A stretch of 64,000 nucleotides of DNA from Microbacterium sorbitolivorans (lineage in GTDB: Bacteria > Actinomycetota > Actinomycetes > Actinomycetales > Microbacteriaceae). Every line of letters begins with the position of its first letter. The first letter of the stretch is position 1. This document shows, piece by piece, positions 57,097-64,000 of this stretch. Location: NCBI RefSeq assembly GCF_003327285.1, contig NZ_KZ848475.1, positions 124,001-188,000 on the forward strand. The letters run 5' to 3'. The notes beneath the pieces are model-generated. The model did not search any database and was not told the DNA's origin. It saw only the letters and a program-made list of their open reading frames with translations. The position numbers were made by a program, and so were the translations under genes.

Positions 57097-57740
57097 CGCG
57101 CGGATCCGCCGGCCTCGCCGCACAGGGATCCGGCGACGAGCGCGCGGCCCCTGCTGATCTGCGACTTGACGGTTCCCACCGAGCGCCCGAGCGCCTCGGC
57201 GACCTCCGCGTAGCTCAGCCCGTCGATATCGCGCAGTACGACGGGCTCGCGGTAGAGCTCGGGCAGCTGCGCGAGCGCCTGCTGCACCGTCGTGCGGGCC
57301 GCGATGATCGAACTCATCCGCTCCCCCGGCAGCATCTCCTCGTCGAGGGGCACGCCCTCGCGCTGGCGCCGCAGGTAGTCGGCGACGCGGCGCTGCACGA
57401 TCGGGTAGACCCAGCTCGTGAACTTCGCCCCGTGCCGGAACGAGCCGATCGACTCGACGATCGAGATCAGCGCGTCCTGCGAGACGTCGTCGATCGCCGT
57501 CTGGTCGAGCAGCATGCGGCCGGCGAAGCGGCGCACGCTTCCGGATCCGTCGAGCACCTCGATGAGGATCTCGAGCGCGCGCCGGTTGCCGGCTGCGTAT
57601 TCCGCGAGCACGTCGAGCGCCTGATCGGCCGCGCCCTCCGCGACGAGCTCGCTCGTCAGGCCGCCCACCGTGCGAAAATCGCCCGCGTCGAGCGCCTGGC
57701 GCAGCTCCGCATGATCAGGTTTCTCCCCCAAAACCGACAT
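57093..57740 (-). CDS. ECF-type RNA polymerase sigma factor
   Basis: 215 residues. Region 2 at about 80-125 (DDVSQDALISIVESIGSF, KFTSWVYPIVQRRVADYLRR) and region 4 at about 150-200 (LPELYREPVVLRDIDGLSYA, EVAEALGRSVGTVKSQISRG). The first 75 residues are an extra helical domain not found in simple ECFs. No anti-sigma gene is next to it; instead the kinase gene is coupled by ATGA, as in kinase-associated ECF groups. Confidence 0.87.
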   Translation of the reverse strand: MSVLGEKPDHAELRQALDAGDFRTVGGLTSELVAEGAADQALDVLAEYAAGNRRALEILIEVLDGSGSVRRFAGRMLLDQTAIDDVSQDALISIVESIGSFRHGAKFTSWVYPIVQRRVADYLRRQREGVPLDEEMLPGERMSSIIAARTTVQQALAQLPELYREPVVLRDIDGLSYAEVAEALGRSVGTVKSQISRGRALVAGSLCGEAGGSAR

Positions 57741-57782
57741 ACGGAAATCCTAGCCGAGCGGCGGATTGTCCGATTTTCGGCG

Positions 57783-59015
57783 CTATCCCGCGCGGAAGAG
57801 GTGGACCGTGCCGTCGTCGTCGACCGTCGCGACGGCGCCCCCGCGGGCGTCGACGAAGGATCCGGGCAGGGCCTCGCTTCGCGCCGCGCCCGTGCGGTCG
57901 ACCGCGAGAACGCCGTCGCCCGCCGTCCAGATGTAGTCGCCGTCGATCGCGACGGCGGTGGTGAGGGCGCCGGTCTCGGCGCCCGGCAGCGCCGGGGATC
58001 CGTCGAAGGTGATCGTCTCGCCCGACGCGTCGACCCATGCGACGAGGTCGTCGCTCACGACAGGGTCGACGGCGAAGCGCCCCATCGAGACCGTCTCGCC
58101 GGTCGCGACGTCGATGATGTCGGTCTCCGGATCCTCGGCCGCCGCGTACTGCGCGTTCGCCTGCCGCGGGATCCAGCTGCCGGACGCGCCTCGCCAGCGC
58201 TCGTCGCCCGAGGCCGCGTCGAACGCGGCGAGCGCACCGTCCGCCTCGCCGAGGATCGCGTCGCCGGCGACGCTCACGAGGTGCGCGTCGCGGGTGGTCC
58301 ACCGCACGGATCCGTCGGACGCGTTCGCGACGAGCGCGACGGTCGCGTCGCCGCCGCCGTCGAGCTGCGCCTCGACCTCGACGACGATGCTGTCGGCGTT
58401 CGCGTCGACGACGGTTGTGTGCATGCTGATGCCGGAGATGTCGTCGCCGAGCTGGTCGGTGAGGTCGCTCGTCCACATGATCGCGCCGTCGGCGGGGTTG
58501 ATCATGGCAATGCCGGCGCGATACGGATCGTCCATGCACTGCGTGCCACCGCCGCAGAGGTTGCCGAAGATCGGCACGACGTAGCCGTCGGCGGATCCGC
58601 GCTGTACGGCGCCGCCTGCGAACTCGAGGAGGCCACGGCCGAAGCCGTGGTCGAGGACGATCTGGTACGACTCATACGTCGTGATGTCCCACGAGAGCTC
58701 GCCCGTCGCGGTGTCCCACGCGTCGACGCCGATGATGCGCTCGGGGCCGGGTCGGGTCGCGAGGAGCTTGCCGCCCGCGAGGCCGACGACGTCGGATCGA
58801 TCGGCCTCGGCATACGTCGGCGCACCTGAGAGCTCGACGGGCGAGAGGCTGAGGTTGCTCGCCGCGGCGCCGTCGTAGACCGCGGATCCCTCGGTTGTCG
58901 GTGCCGCTCCCGTCGGCTCCGGCCCGAGCCCGGGGAAGTTCGAACACCCCGCCGCCAGGAGAGTCGCCGCAACGACTCCGACGATCGCCAACGCGCGCAC
59001 AGACTTCTGCTTCAC
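57783..59015 (-). CDS. PQQ-like beta-propeller lipoprotein
   Basis: 410 residues. GTG start with GGTGAGGG (a second GTG three bases earlier is equally possible). Lipobox LAAGC then a linker and repeated blades of the PQQ/quinoprotein type, marked by WDTATGELSWD, INPADGAIMWTS, NASDGSVRWTT and AASDERW-like turns. Extracellular scaffold or binding protein; no enzymatic residues seen. Lies upstream of the sigma factor on the same strand. Confidence 0.78.
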   Translation of the reverse strand: MKQKSVRALAIVGVVAATLLAAGCSNFPGLGPEPTGAAPTTEGSAVYDGAAASNLSLSPVELSGAPTYAEADRSDVVGLAGGKLLATRPGPERIIGVDAWDTATGELSWDITTYESYQIVLDHGFGRGLLEFAGGAVQRGSADGYVVPIFGNLCGGGTQCMDDPYRAGIAMINPADGAIMWTSDLTDQLGDDISGISMHTTVVDANADSIVVEVEAQLDGGGDATVALVANASDGSVRWTTRDAHLVSVAGDAILGEADGALAAFDAASGDERWRGASGSWIPRQANAQYAAAEDPETDIIDVATGETVSMGRFAVDPVVSDDLVAWVDASGETITFDGSPALPGAETGALTTAVAIDGDYIWTAGDGVLAVDRTGAARSEALPGSFVDARGGAVATVDDDGTVHLFRAG

Positions 59016-59094
59016 CACGCCCTCACCGTAGCGGACGAAGATGGCGCGCACGCGTCTGTAGGCTAGCGGGCAGGGCACCAGAGAAGGAGCAGCT

Positions 59095-60084
59095 GTGGAG
59101 AGAAGGATCCTCGGACGGACCGGACGCGAGGTCTCGGTCATCGGCCTCGGAACGTGGCAATTGGGCGCCGATTGGGGCCGCATGAACGAGCTCGAGGCGC
59201 TCGACGTGCTCGATGCCGCCGCCGAGTCGGGCGTGACCTTCTTCGACACCGCCGATGTGTATGGCGACGGCCGCAGCGAGCAGCGCATCGCGTCGTGGCG
59301 CCGCGTCAACCCCTCGTGGAAGGGCACCGTCGCGACGAAGATGATCCGACGCGCGCCCAAGCCGTCGCTGCGATACGCCTCGTATGACACCTTCCGCGAC
59401 TGGGCCGATCGCTCCCGCCGGAACCTCGGTGTCGACACCCTCGACCTCGTCCAGCTGCACTGCCCCACCGACGACGTCTACGCCGCCGACTTCGTGTTCG
59501 ACGCGCTCGACTCGCTCGTCGAGGAGGGCGTCATGGCCGCCTACGGCGTGAGCGTCGAGACCTGCGCGCAGGCGCTCACGGCGATCGCCCGCCCGAACGT
59601 CGCGACGGTGCAGATCATCCTCAACGCCTTCCGCCAGAAGCCGCTCGAGCAGGTCCTGCCGGCGGCACGCGAGGCCGGCGTCGGCATCATCGCGCGCGTG
59701 CCTCTCGCGAGCGGCCTGCTCTCTGGCCGGTACACGCAGCACACGACCTTCGCGGACGACGACCACCGCACCTTCAACCGCCGCGGCGAGGCGTTCGACG
59801 TCGGCGAGACCTTCGCGGGCGTCGACTTCGAGACCGGCGTCGAGGTGGCCGACGAGTTCGCCACGCTCGCGAGCCGCATCGGGGCGAACCCGGCCCAGGC
59901 GGCGCTCGCCTGGATCGCGTCGCAGCCCGGCGTCTCGACCGTGATCCCCGGTGCCCGCTCCCCCGAGCAGGTGCGCGGCAACGCGCGCGCCGCCGACCTC
60001 CGCACCCTGCCGTCGCACTTCATGGAGGCCGTCACCGCGCTCTACGACGAGAAGATCCGCCCGCAGGTGCACGACCGCTGGTAA
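59095..60084 (+). CDS. Aldo/keto reductase
   Basis: 329 residues, (beta/alpha)8 AKR. Catalytic tetrad D51, Y56, K82, H122 all in place (DTADVYG, ATKM, LVQLH). NADPH site near VIPGARSPEQVRGN. GTG start with AAGGAG seven bases upstream. Substrate unknown; stands alone, diverging from the PQQ-like lipoprotein. Confidence 0.9.
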   Translation: MERRILGRTGREVSVIGLGTWQLGADWGRMNELEALDVLDAAAESGVTFFDTADVYGDGRSEQRIASWRRVNPSWKGTVATKMIRRAPKPSLRYASYDTFRDWADRSRRNLGVDTLDLVQLHCPTDDVYAADFVFDALDSLVEEGVMAAYGVSVETCAQALTAIARPNVATVQIILNAFRQKPLEQVLPAAREAGVGIIARVPLASGLLSGRYTQHTTFADDDHRTFNRRGEAFDVGETFAGVDFETGVEVADEFATLASRIGANPAQAALAWIASQPGVSTVIPGARSPEQVRGNARAADLRTLPSHFMEAVTALYDEKIRPQVHDRW

Positions 60085-60098
60085 GCCCACACACACGA

Positions 60099-60132
60099 CG
60101 AATGCCCCCGGGAGAAATCTCGGGGGCATTCG
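60099..60132. terminator. Bidirectional terminator between AKR and flotillin
   Basis: CGAATGCCCCCG (60099-60110) / CGGGGGCATTCG (60121-60132), perfect 12-bp stem with 10-nt loop, between convergent stops. Confidence 0.8.
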
Positions 60133-60141
60133 CGCTATCGC

Positions 60142-61713
60142 CTACTCGGCAGACTCGTCGGGAGTCTCCTCGCGGCGGCGGCGTCGCGGCGCCTCCTGCG
60201 GCGCGGGCTGGGCGGCCGGGGCCTGCTGGCCCTGCGAGATGCCGTGGCCGATGGCCTGGCCCTGCAGCATCGCCGACAGGTCGATACCGGTGGCCTCGCG
60301 CACGGTGTCGAACATGGCGCGCATGCCCATGGCGGCCTCGCCGGCCATGTGCGTCGTCGCGCCGCCCTCGCCGGATCCGGCGAGAACCGTGACGTTGCCG
60401 ACGTTCGAGTAGCCCTTGGCGAACTCGGTCATCATCGGCACGAGAACGTCGAGCGAGCGCTGCGCGAGCACGGCGTCCTGGTTCTTTTTGAGCGCCTCGG
60501 CCTCGGCCTCGATCGCGATGGCCTTCGCCTCACCGGCGAGGCGAATCGCGTCTGCCTCGGCCTGGGCCTGGGCGCGCTTGGCGTCGGCCTCGGCCTGGGC
60601 CTGCACGCGGATGGCCTCGGCCTCGCGCTCGGCCTTCTGGGCGTCGGCCTCGGCGGCCTTGATGCGCGAGTAGGCGTCGGCATCGGCGCGCTGCTGCTGC
60701 TGGTAGAGGCTGATGTCGGCCTCGCGGCGCTGCACGTCGGCGGCGGCCTCGGCGTCCTTCACCGCGGAGTACGCGCGGGCGTCGGCCTTCTTCTGCTCTT
60801 CGTACGCGGAGGCGTCGGCCACGCGCTTGACGTCGGCATCCAGCTGGGCCTGCTTGTTATCGGCCTGCTGCATGAGCACGCCCTGCTCGGCGCGGGCGCG
60901 GGCCAGGGCCTCGGCTTGCTCGGCCTCTGCGCGGGCCTCACCGACGTCGGACGCCGCCGCGGCCTGGTTCTTGTCGTACGCCGTCTGCTCGATCAGCGTC
61001 TCTTCGCTCGTCGCGATCTCGCGCGCCTTGATCTGGCGGTTCGCGTCGATGCGCGCGATCTCGGCCTGGCGCTTCACCTTCGAGACCTCTTCGGCGCCGA
61101 GGGCGTCGATGTAGCCGTTCTCGTCGGTGATGCCCTGGATCTGGAAGCTATCGAGCACGAGGCCCTGCTCCTCCAGGTCGCTCTTGATCAGCGCGGCGAT
61201 CTGGTCGCTGAGCTCCTGGCGGTCGCGCATGAGCTGCTCGACCGTCAGCGTCGCGACGACACCGCGGAGCGCACCCTCGAGCTGCTCGGTCGTGAACACC
61301 TCGATGGCCTTGTCCTGCGACACGAAGCGCTCTGCCGCGCGGGCGATCGCCTCGGTCTCGGATCCGACCTTCACGAGCGCGACGCCGGTCACGTCGACCG
61401 TCACGCCCTGGATCGACTGCGCCGTGGGCTGCACCATGATCTGGCGCGCGCGGAGCGACAGCGTCTCGGCGCGCTGCGTGATCGGGTTGACGATCGCGCC
61501 GCCGCCGCGGATGACGGTGAGGGCCGAGGCCGGGCCGGTGCTGCCCTTCTTCGCCTTGCGACCGACGATCACGAGCGCCTCATCGGCGCGAGCGACCTTG
61601 TACCAGGCGCGCATGAGCAGCGTGATGATCAGGCCGACGATCGCGAGAACGACGAGCAGAATGATGACGGCGACGACGATCCCCGCCGTTCCGATGGCTG
61701 TGAAAAAGCCCAC
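60142..61713 (-). CDS. Flotillin/SPFH-domain membrane scaffold
   Basis: 523 residues. Hydrophobic anchor (about 8-34), SPFH/Band 7 domain (about 40-230), then a long coiled coil rich in Ala/Glu/Lys/Arg with many EAEA repeats (240-420), the hallmark of flotillins. A Pro/Gln/Arg tail ends in acidic residues. Organises membrane microdomains by oligomerising on the inner face. Confidence 0.92.
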   Translation of the reverse strand: MGFFTAIGTAGIVVAVIILLVVLAIVGLIITLLMRAWYKVARADEALVIVGRKAKKGSTGPASALTVIRGGGAIVNPITQRAETLSLRARQIMVQPTAQSIQGVTVDVTGVALVKVGSETEAIARAAERFVSQDKAIEVFTTEQLEGALRGVVATLTVEQLMRDRQELSDQIAALIKSDLEEQGLVLDSFQIQGITDENGYIDALGAEEVSKVKRQAEIARIDANRQIKAREIATSEETLIEQTAYDKNQAAAASDVGEARAEAEQAEALARARAEQGVLMQQADNKQAQLDADVKRVADASAYEEQKKADARAYSAVKDAEAAADVQRREADISLYQQQQRADADAYSRIKAAEADAQKAEREAEAIRVQAQAEADAKRAQAQAEADAIRLAGEAKAIAIEAEAEALKKNQDAVLAQRSLDVLVPMMTEFAKGYSNVGNVTVLAGSGEGGATTHMAGEAAMGMRAMFDTVREATGIDLSAMLQGQAIGHGISQGQQAPAAQPAPQEAPRRRRREETPDESAE

Positions 61714-61863
61714 GGATCTCCCCTAACGGTTGGGCCGACGCGACTCACCTGGGCGAGTAGCCGCCGACGAATGTCCCATCAGCCTATAAAAAGCCTGCGC
61801 CCAGCGCACTCTCAGAACCCGTGACCGGGAGGCATCCAGCTCGCGCTCCATAGACTTGATGGC

Positions 61864-62229
61864 ATGTCTTCTGCCACCGGATCCGCGGGTATCGGCCCGC
61901 GCGTCACCGCGCTCGATGTGCTTCGCCTGCTGAGCGAGCTGCTCGCATTCGGTTCGCTCTGCGTGTGGGGCTTCCTCGCCTGGTCGATGCCGTGGAGCGT
62001 CGTCTGGGGCATCGGCGCGCCCCTCATCGCGATCCTGGTGTGGGCGCTGTTCCTCTCGCCGAAGGCCGTCATCGCCGTGCCGCGCGCGATCCGCGCCCTC
62101 ATCGAGCTGCTCGTCTTCGTCAGCGCGACGCTCGCGCTGTGGGCCCTCGACCTGCCCTGGGCGGGCCTCGCCGTCGGAGCCTTCTGCGTCAGCGTCGGCG
62201 TCTTCGTGCTGCGCCGCGAGATGCGCTGA
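61864..62229 (+). CDS. YrdB family membrane protein (DUF2568)
   Basis: 121 residues with four hydrophobic helices; the pattern LLSELLAFGSLCVWGF...APLIAILVWALFLSPKA (split: LSELLAFGSLCVWGF; LIAILVWALFLSPKA) matches the YrdB/DUF2568 family. No role is known. Diverges from the flotillin gene (150 bp between the starts). Confidence 0.82.
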   Translation: MSSATGSAGIGPRVTALDVLRLLSELLAFGSLCVWGFLAWSMPWSVVWGIGAPLIAILVWALFLSPKAVIAVPRAIRALIELLVFVSATLALWALDLPWAGLAVGAFCVSVGVFVLRREMR

Positions 62230-62245
62230 GCGCACTCGCGCCGAA

Positions 62246-62304
62246 CACAACGAATCGGCGCAGCGGGCCGCTCACGCGTACTCGCTACGCCGATTCTTGT
62301 CGTT
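62246..62304. repeat. Imperfect palindrome between DUF2568 and nagB
   Basis: Core 9-bp arms GAATCGGCG (62252-62260) / CGCCGATTC (62288-62296), extended by mostly matching flanks (CAGCG/CGCT and ACAAC/TTGTCGTT). The right side touches the nagB stop. Convergent-gene terminator in position. Confidence 0.65.
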
Positions 62305-63082
62305 AGATGCCCTGCCAGTCGGGCTTGTTGTCGTACGACTCGCGGTAGTAGTCGGCGAACTTCAGCTTCGACGCGGCGGCCTCGTCGACGACGACGGTGA
62401 CGTGCGGGTGGAGCTGGATCGCGGATCCGGGAAGCGACGCCGACAGCGCACCCTCGACGGCGCCGGCGACGGCCTCTGCCTTGCCCTCGCCGAAGGCGAG
62501 TAGCACGAGGTGGCCGGCCTCGAGGATCGTGCCGAGCCCCTGCGTCAGGCAGTGGCGCGGCACCTCGTCGATCGAGTCGAAGAAGCGCGCGTTGTCCTCG
62601 CGCGTCTGCGCCGTCAGCGTCTTCACGCGGGTGCGCGACGCGAACGAGGATCCGGGCTCGTTGAAGCCGATGTGGCCATCGGTGCCGATGCCGAGGATCT
62701 GCACGTCGATGCCGCCGGCCTCGCGGATCGCGGCCTCGTAGCGGGCGCCGGCGCCCTCGAGGTCGTCGTCGTGCGCGGGCGGGGTCTGGATCCGCTGCGG
62801 GTCGAGCCCGAGGGGCTCGACGACCTCGCGCGAGATCACCGACGCGTACGACTCGTGGTGCTCGAGCGGCAGCCCGACGTACTCGTCGAGCGCGAAGCCG
62901 CGCACCTGCGAGAGGTCGACGCCCGCGAGCTTCTCGCGCAGCGCCTCGTAGACGGGCAACGGGGTGGATCCAGTGGCGAGGCCGAGAACGGCGTCGGGCC
63001 GGGTGCGGATCAGCGCGGCGATCGAATCAGCAACGAGCGCGCCTGCTTCCGCGCGGTCGCGGACGATGACGACCTCTGCCAT
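62303..63082 (-). CDS. nagB: Glucosamine-6-phosphate deaminase
   Basis: 259 residues. LGLATGSTPLPVY at about 33-45, FALDEYVGL with general-base Asp, GIGTDGHIGFNEPGS with catalytic His. The sequence is full length and has no allosteric insertion noted. Converts glucosamine 6-phosphate to fructose 6-phosphate and ammonia. Monocistronic here. Confidence 0.94.
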   Translation of the reverse strand: MAEVVIVRDRAEAGALVADSIAALIRTRPDAVLGLATGSTPLPVYEALREKLAGVDLSQVRGFALDEYVGLPLEHHESYASVISREVVEPLGLDPQRIQTPPAHDDDLEGAGARYEAAIREAGGIDVQILGIGTDGHIGFNEPGSSFASRTRVKTLTAQTREDNARFFDSIDEVPRHCLTQGLGTILEAGHLVLLAFGEGKAEAVAGAVEGALSASLPGSAIQLHPHVTVVVDEAAASKLKFADYYRESYDNKPDWQGI

Positions 63083-63253
63083 GAAATCCTCCTGGGATTC
63101 AAAAGAACGGTTTCACCGATCTTCTCAGACATCTGATCTCCAGGCGATCGTAAACACTTCGTGATCGTTCCGACAGCTGGCATATGGGCACCGGCCGTAC
63201 CATGATCTAGACGAAGCGCGATTCGTAGCGCTTGATTGTTGGGGGAGATCTCG

Positions 63254-64000
63254 ATGACCGACCTGGCGACGGAAAAGACGCAGGTACTCAGTGACGCCTC
63301 GGAGGCACAGCCCGAGGTGCGCTGGGCCGAGCCTGCGCCCAAGAAGCGCGGCAAGAAGGGCCTGTGGTTCGGCATCGGCATTCCCGTCGCGCTCCTCGCA
63401 TGCGGCGCCGTCGCCGTGGGCACGATCTTCATCGCACCCGGCGTGACGGTGCTCGGCGCCGACGTCGGCATGACGACCCTCGACAGCGCCGAGGCGGCGG
63501 TCGCCTCGGCCGTCGCCGACGCGACCGTCACGATCAGCGTCGACGGCGAGCAGAAGACCCTCACGGGCACCGACCTCGGCCTCACGATCGACGCGGCCCA
63601 GACGGCCCGCGACATCAAGAACGCCTACCCGCTGTGGAAGATCGGCGACTGGAGCCCCGGCGCCGTCGACGCCGACCTCTCGGTCGACACGCAGACAGCA
63701 GAGGCCGCGCTCTCGGCGACCTTCGCCGACAAGTACACCGACCCGGTGAACGCGCAGATCGAGTACAACGACGGCGCTTACTCCGTCGTGCCGTCCGAGA
63801 ACGGCCAGGGCATCGACATCGACACCCTCATCGCCGACCTCTCGACCGAGCTCGCCGCGGCCCCCGCGGTGCAGGCACTCGCGGCCGGTGTCGGCCCGAT
63901 CCAGGCCACGTCCTCGCCGTCGATCTCGCTCGTCGCGAGCATCACCGAGACCGAGCCCGACCTCACGACCGATGAGGCCAAGACCACGGCCGACTCGCTC
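63254..64000 (+). CDS. Probable L,D-transpeptidase-type envelope protein, N-terminal part (partial)
   Basis: First 249 codons, running off the right edge. ATG with GGGGAGA ten bases before. Short cytoplasmic N-terminus with a KKRGKKG basic patch, one transmembrane helix (about 38-60), then an extracellular domain that begins TVLGADVGMTTLDSAEAAV, the YoaR-like/PG_binding_4 module. Such modules usually precede a YkuD L,D-transpeptidase domain, which would lie beyond the window; that is inference. Confidence 0.75.
   Translation, partial: MTDLATEKTQVLSDASEAQPEVRWAEPAPKKRGKKGLWFGIGIPVALLACGAVAVGTIFIAPGVTVLGADVGMTTLDSAEAAVASAVADATVTISVDGEQKTLTGTDLGLTIDAAQTARDIKNAYPLWKIGDWSPGAVDADLSVDTQTAEAALSATFADKYTDPVNAQIEYNDGAYSVVPSENGQGIDIDTLIADLSTELAAAPAVQALAAGVGPIQATSSPSISLVASITETEPDLTTDEAKTTADSL

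Overview
High-GC window (roughly 70% G+C by eye) from an actinobacterium, most probably a member of Microbacteriaceae. The signs are a small-type SRP RNA, PASTA-bearing penicillin-binding protein, malate:quinone oxidoreductase, the lysC/asd and recR/dnaX neighbourhoods, TgpA/DUF58/MoxR, many ATGA-type overlaps between genes, and a type IV pilus locus without a secretin (a monoderm). No phage, insertion sequence, CRISPR array or restriction gene is visible.

Layout. 1-5.3 kb: tail of an acetyl-CoA synthetase, DUF4177-ridA, a bifunctional PBP with an overlapping metallophosphoesterase, and a small alarmone synthetase. 5.4-18.4 kb: one almost continuous minus-strand type IV pilus locus (pilB, pilT, pilC, secreted protein, major pilin, two minor prepilins, an 869-residue PilX-like protein, pilM, pilN, pilO, lipoprotein, prepilin peptidase). 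18.5-20.6 kb: tRNA-Pro and an autoregulated lldR-lldD lactate operon. 20.7-27.5 kb: plus-strand sulfur-type operon (sulfonate-like ABC transporter, acyl-CoA synthetase, O-acetylhomoserine sulfhydrylase, CoA-binding protein). 27.5-33.3 kb: accessory segment rich in palindromic repeats, with two VOC-fold proteins beside their own small regulators, nucleoside hydrolase plus MFS porter, and a DapA-family aldolase bracketed by two identical 56-bp palindromes. 33.3-50.1 kb: housekeeping genes on the minus strand (galE, tdk, mqo, asd, GNAT, lysC with an internal beta-subunit start, recR, dnaX, GH65 phosphorylase plus pgmB, ackA-pta) ending with the SRP RNA. 50.2-54.3 kb: moxR-DUF58-tgpA. 54.4-64 kb: tRNA-Ser, lipoproteins, an ECF sigma factor translationally coupled to a membrane Ser/Thr kinase, aldo/keto reductase, flotillin, nagB and the start of a probable L,D-transpeptidase-type protein.

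The most unusual material is not in the genes. There are six copies (two single, four in tandem) of a palindrome with 20-26 bp arms and a loop of exactly 17 nt in every copy; three copies of a second palindrome family; several long nested palindromes at gene ends; and a marked excess of the hexamer GGATCC in all reading frames, which looks like DNA-level rather than protein-level selection.
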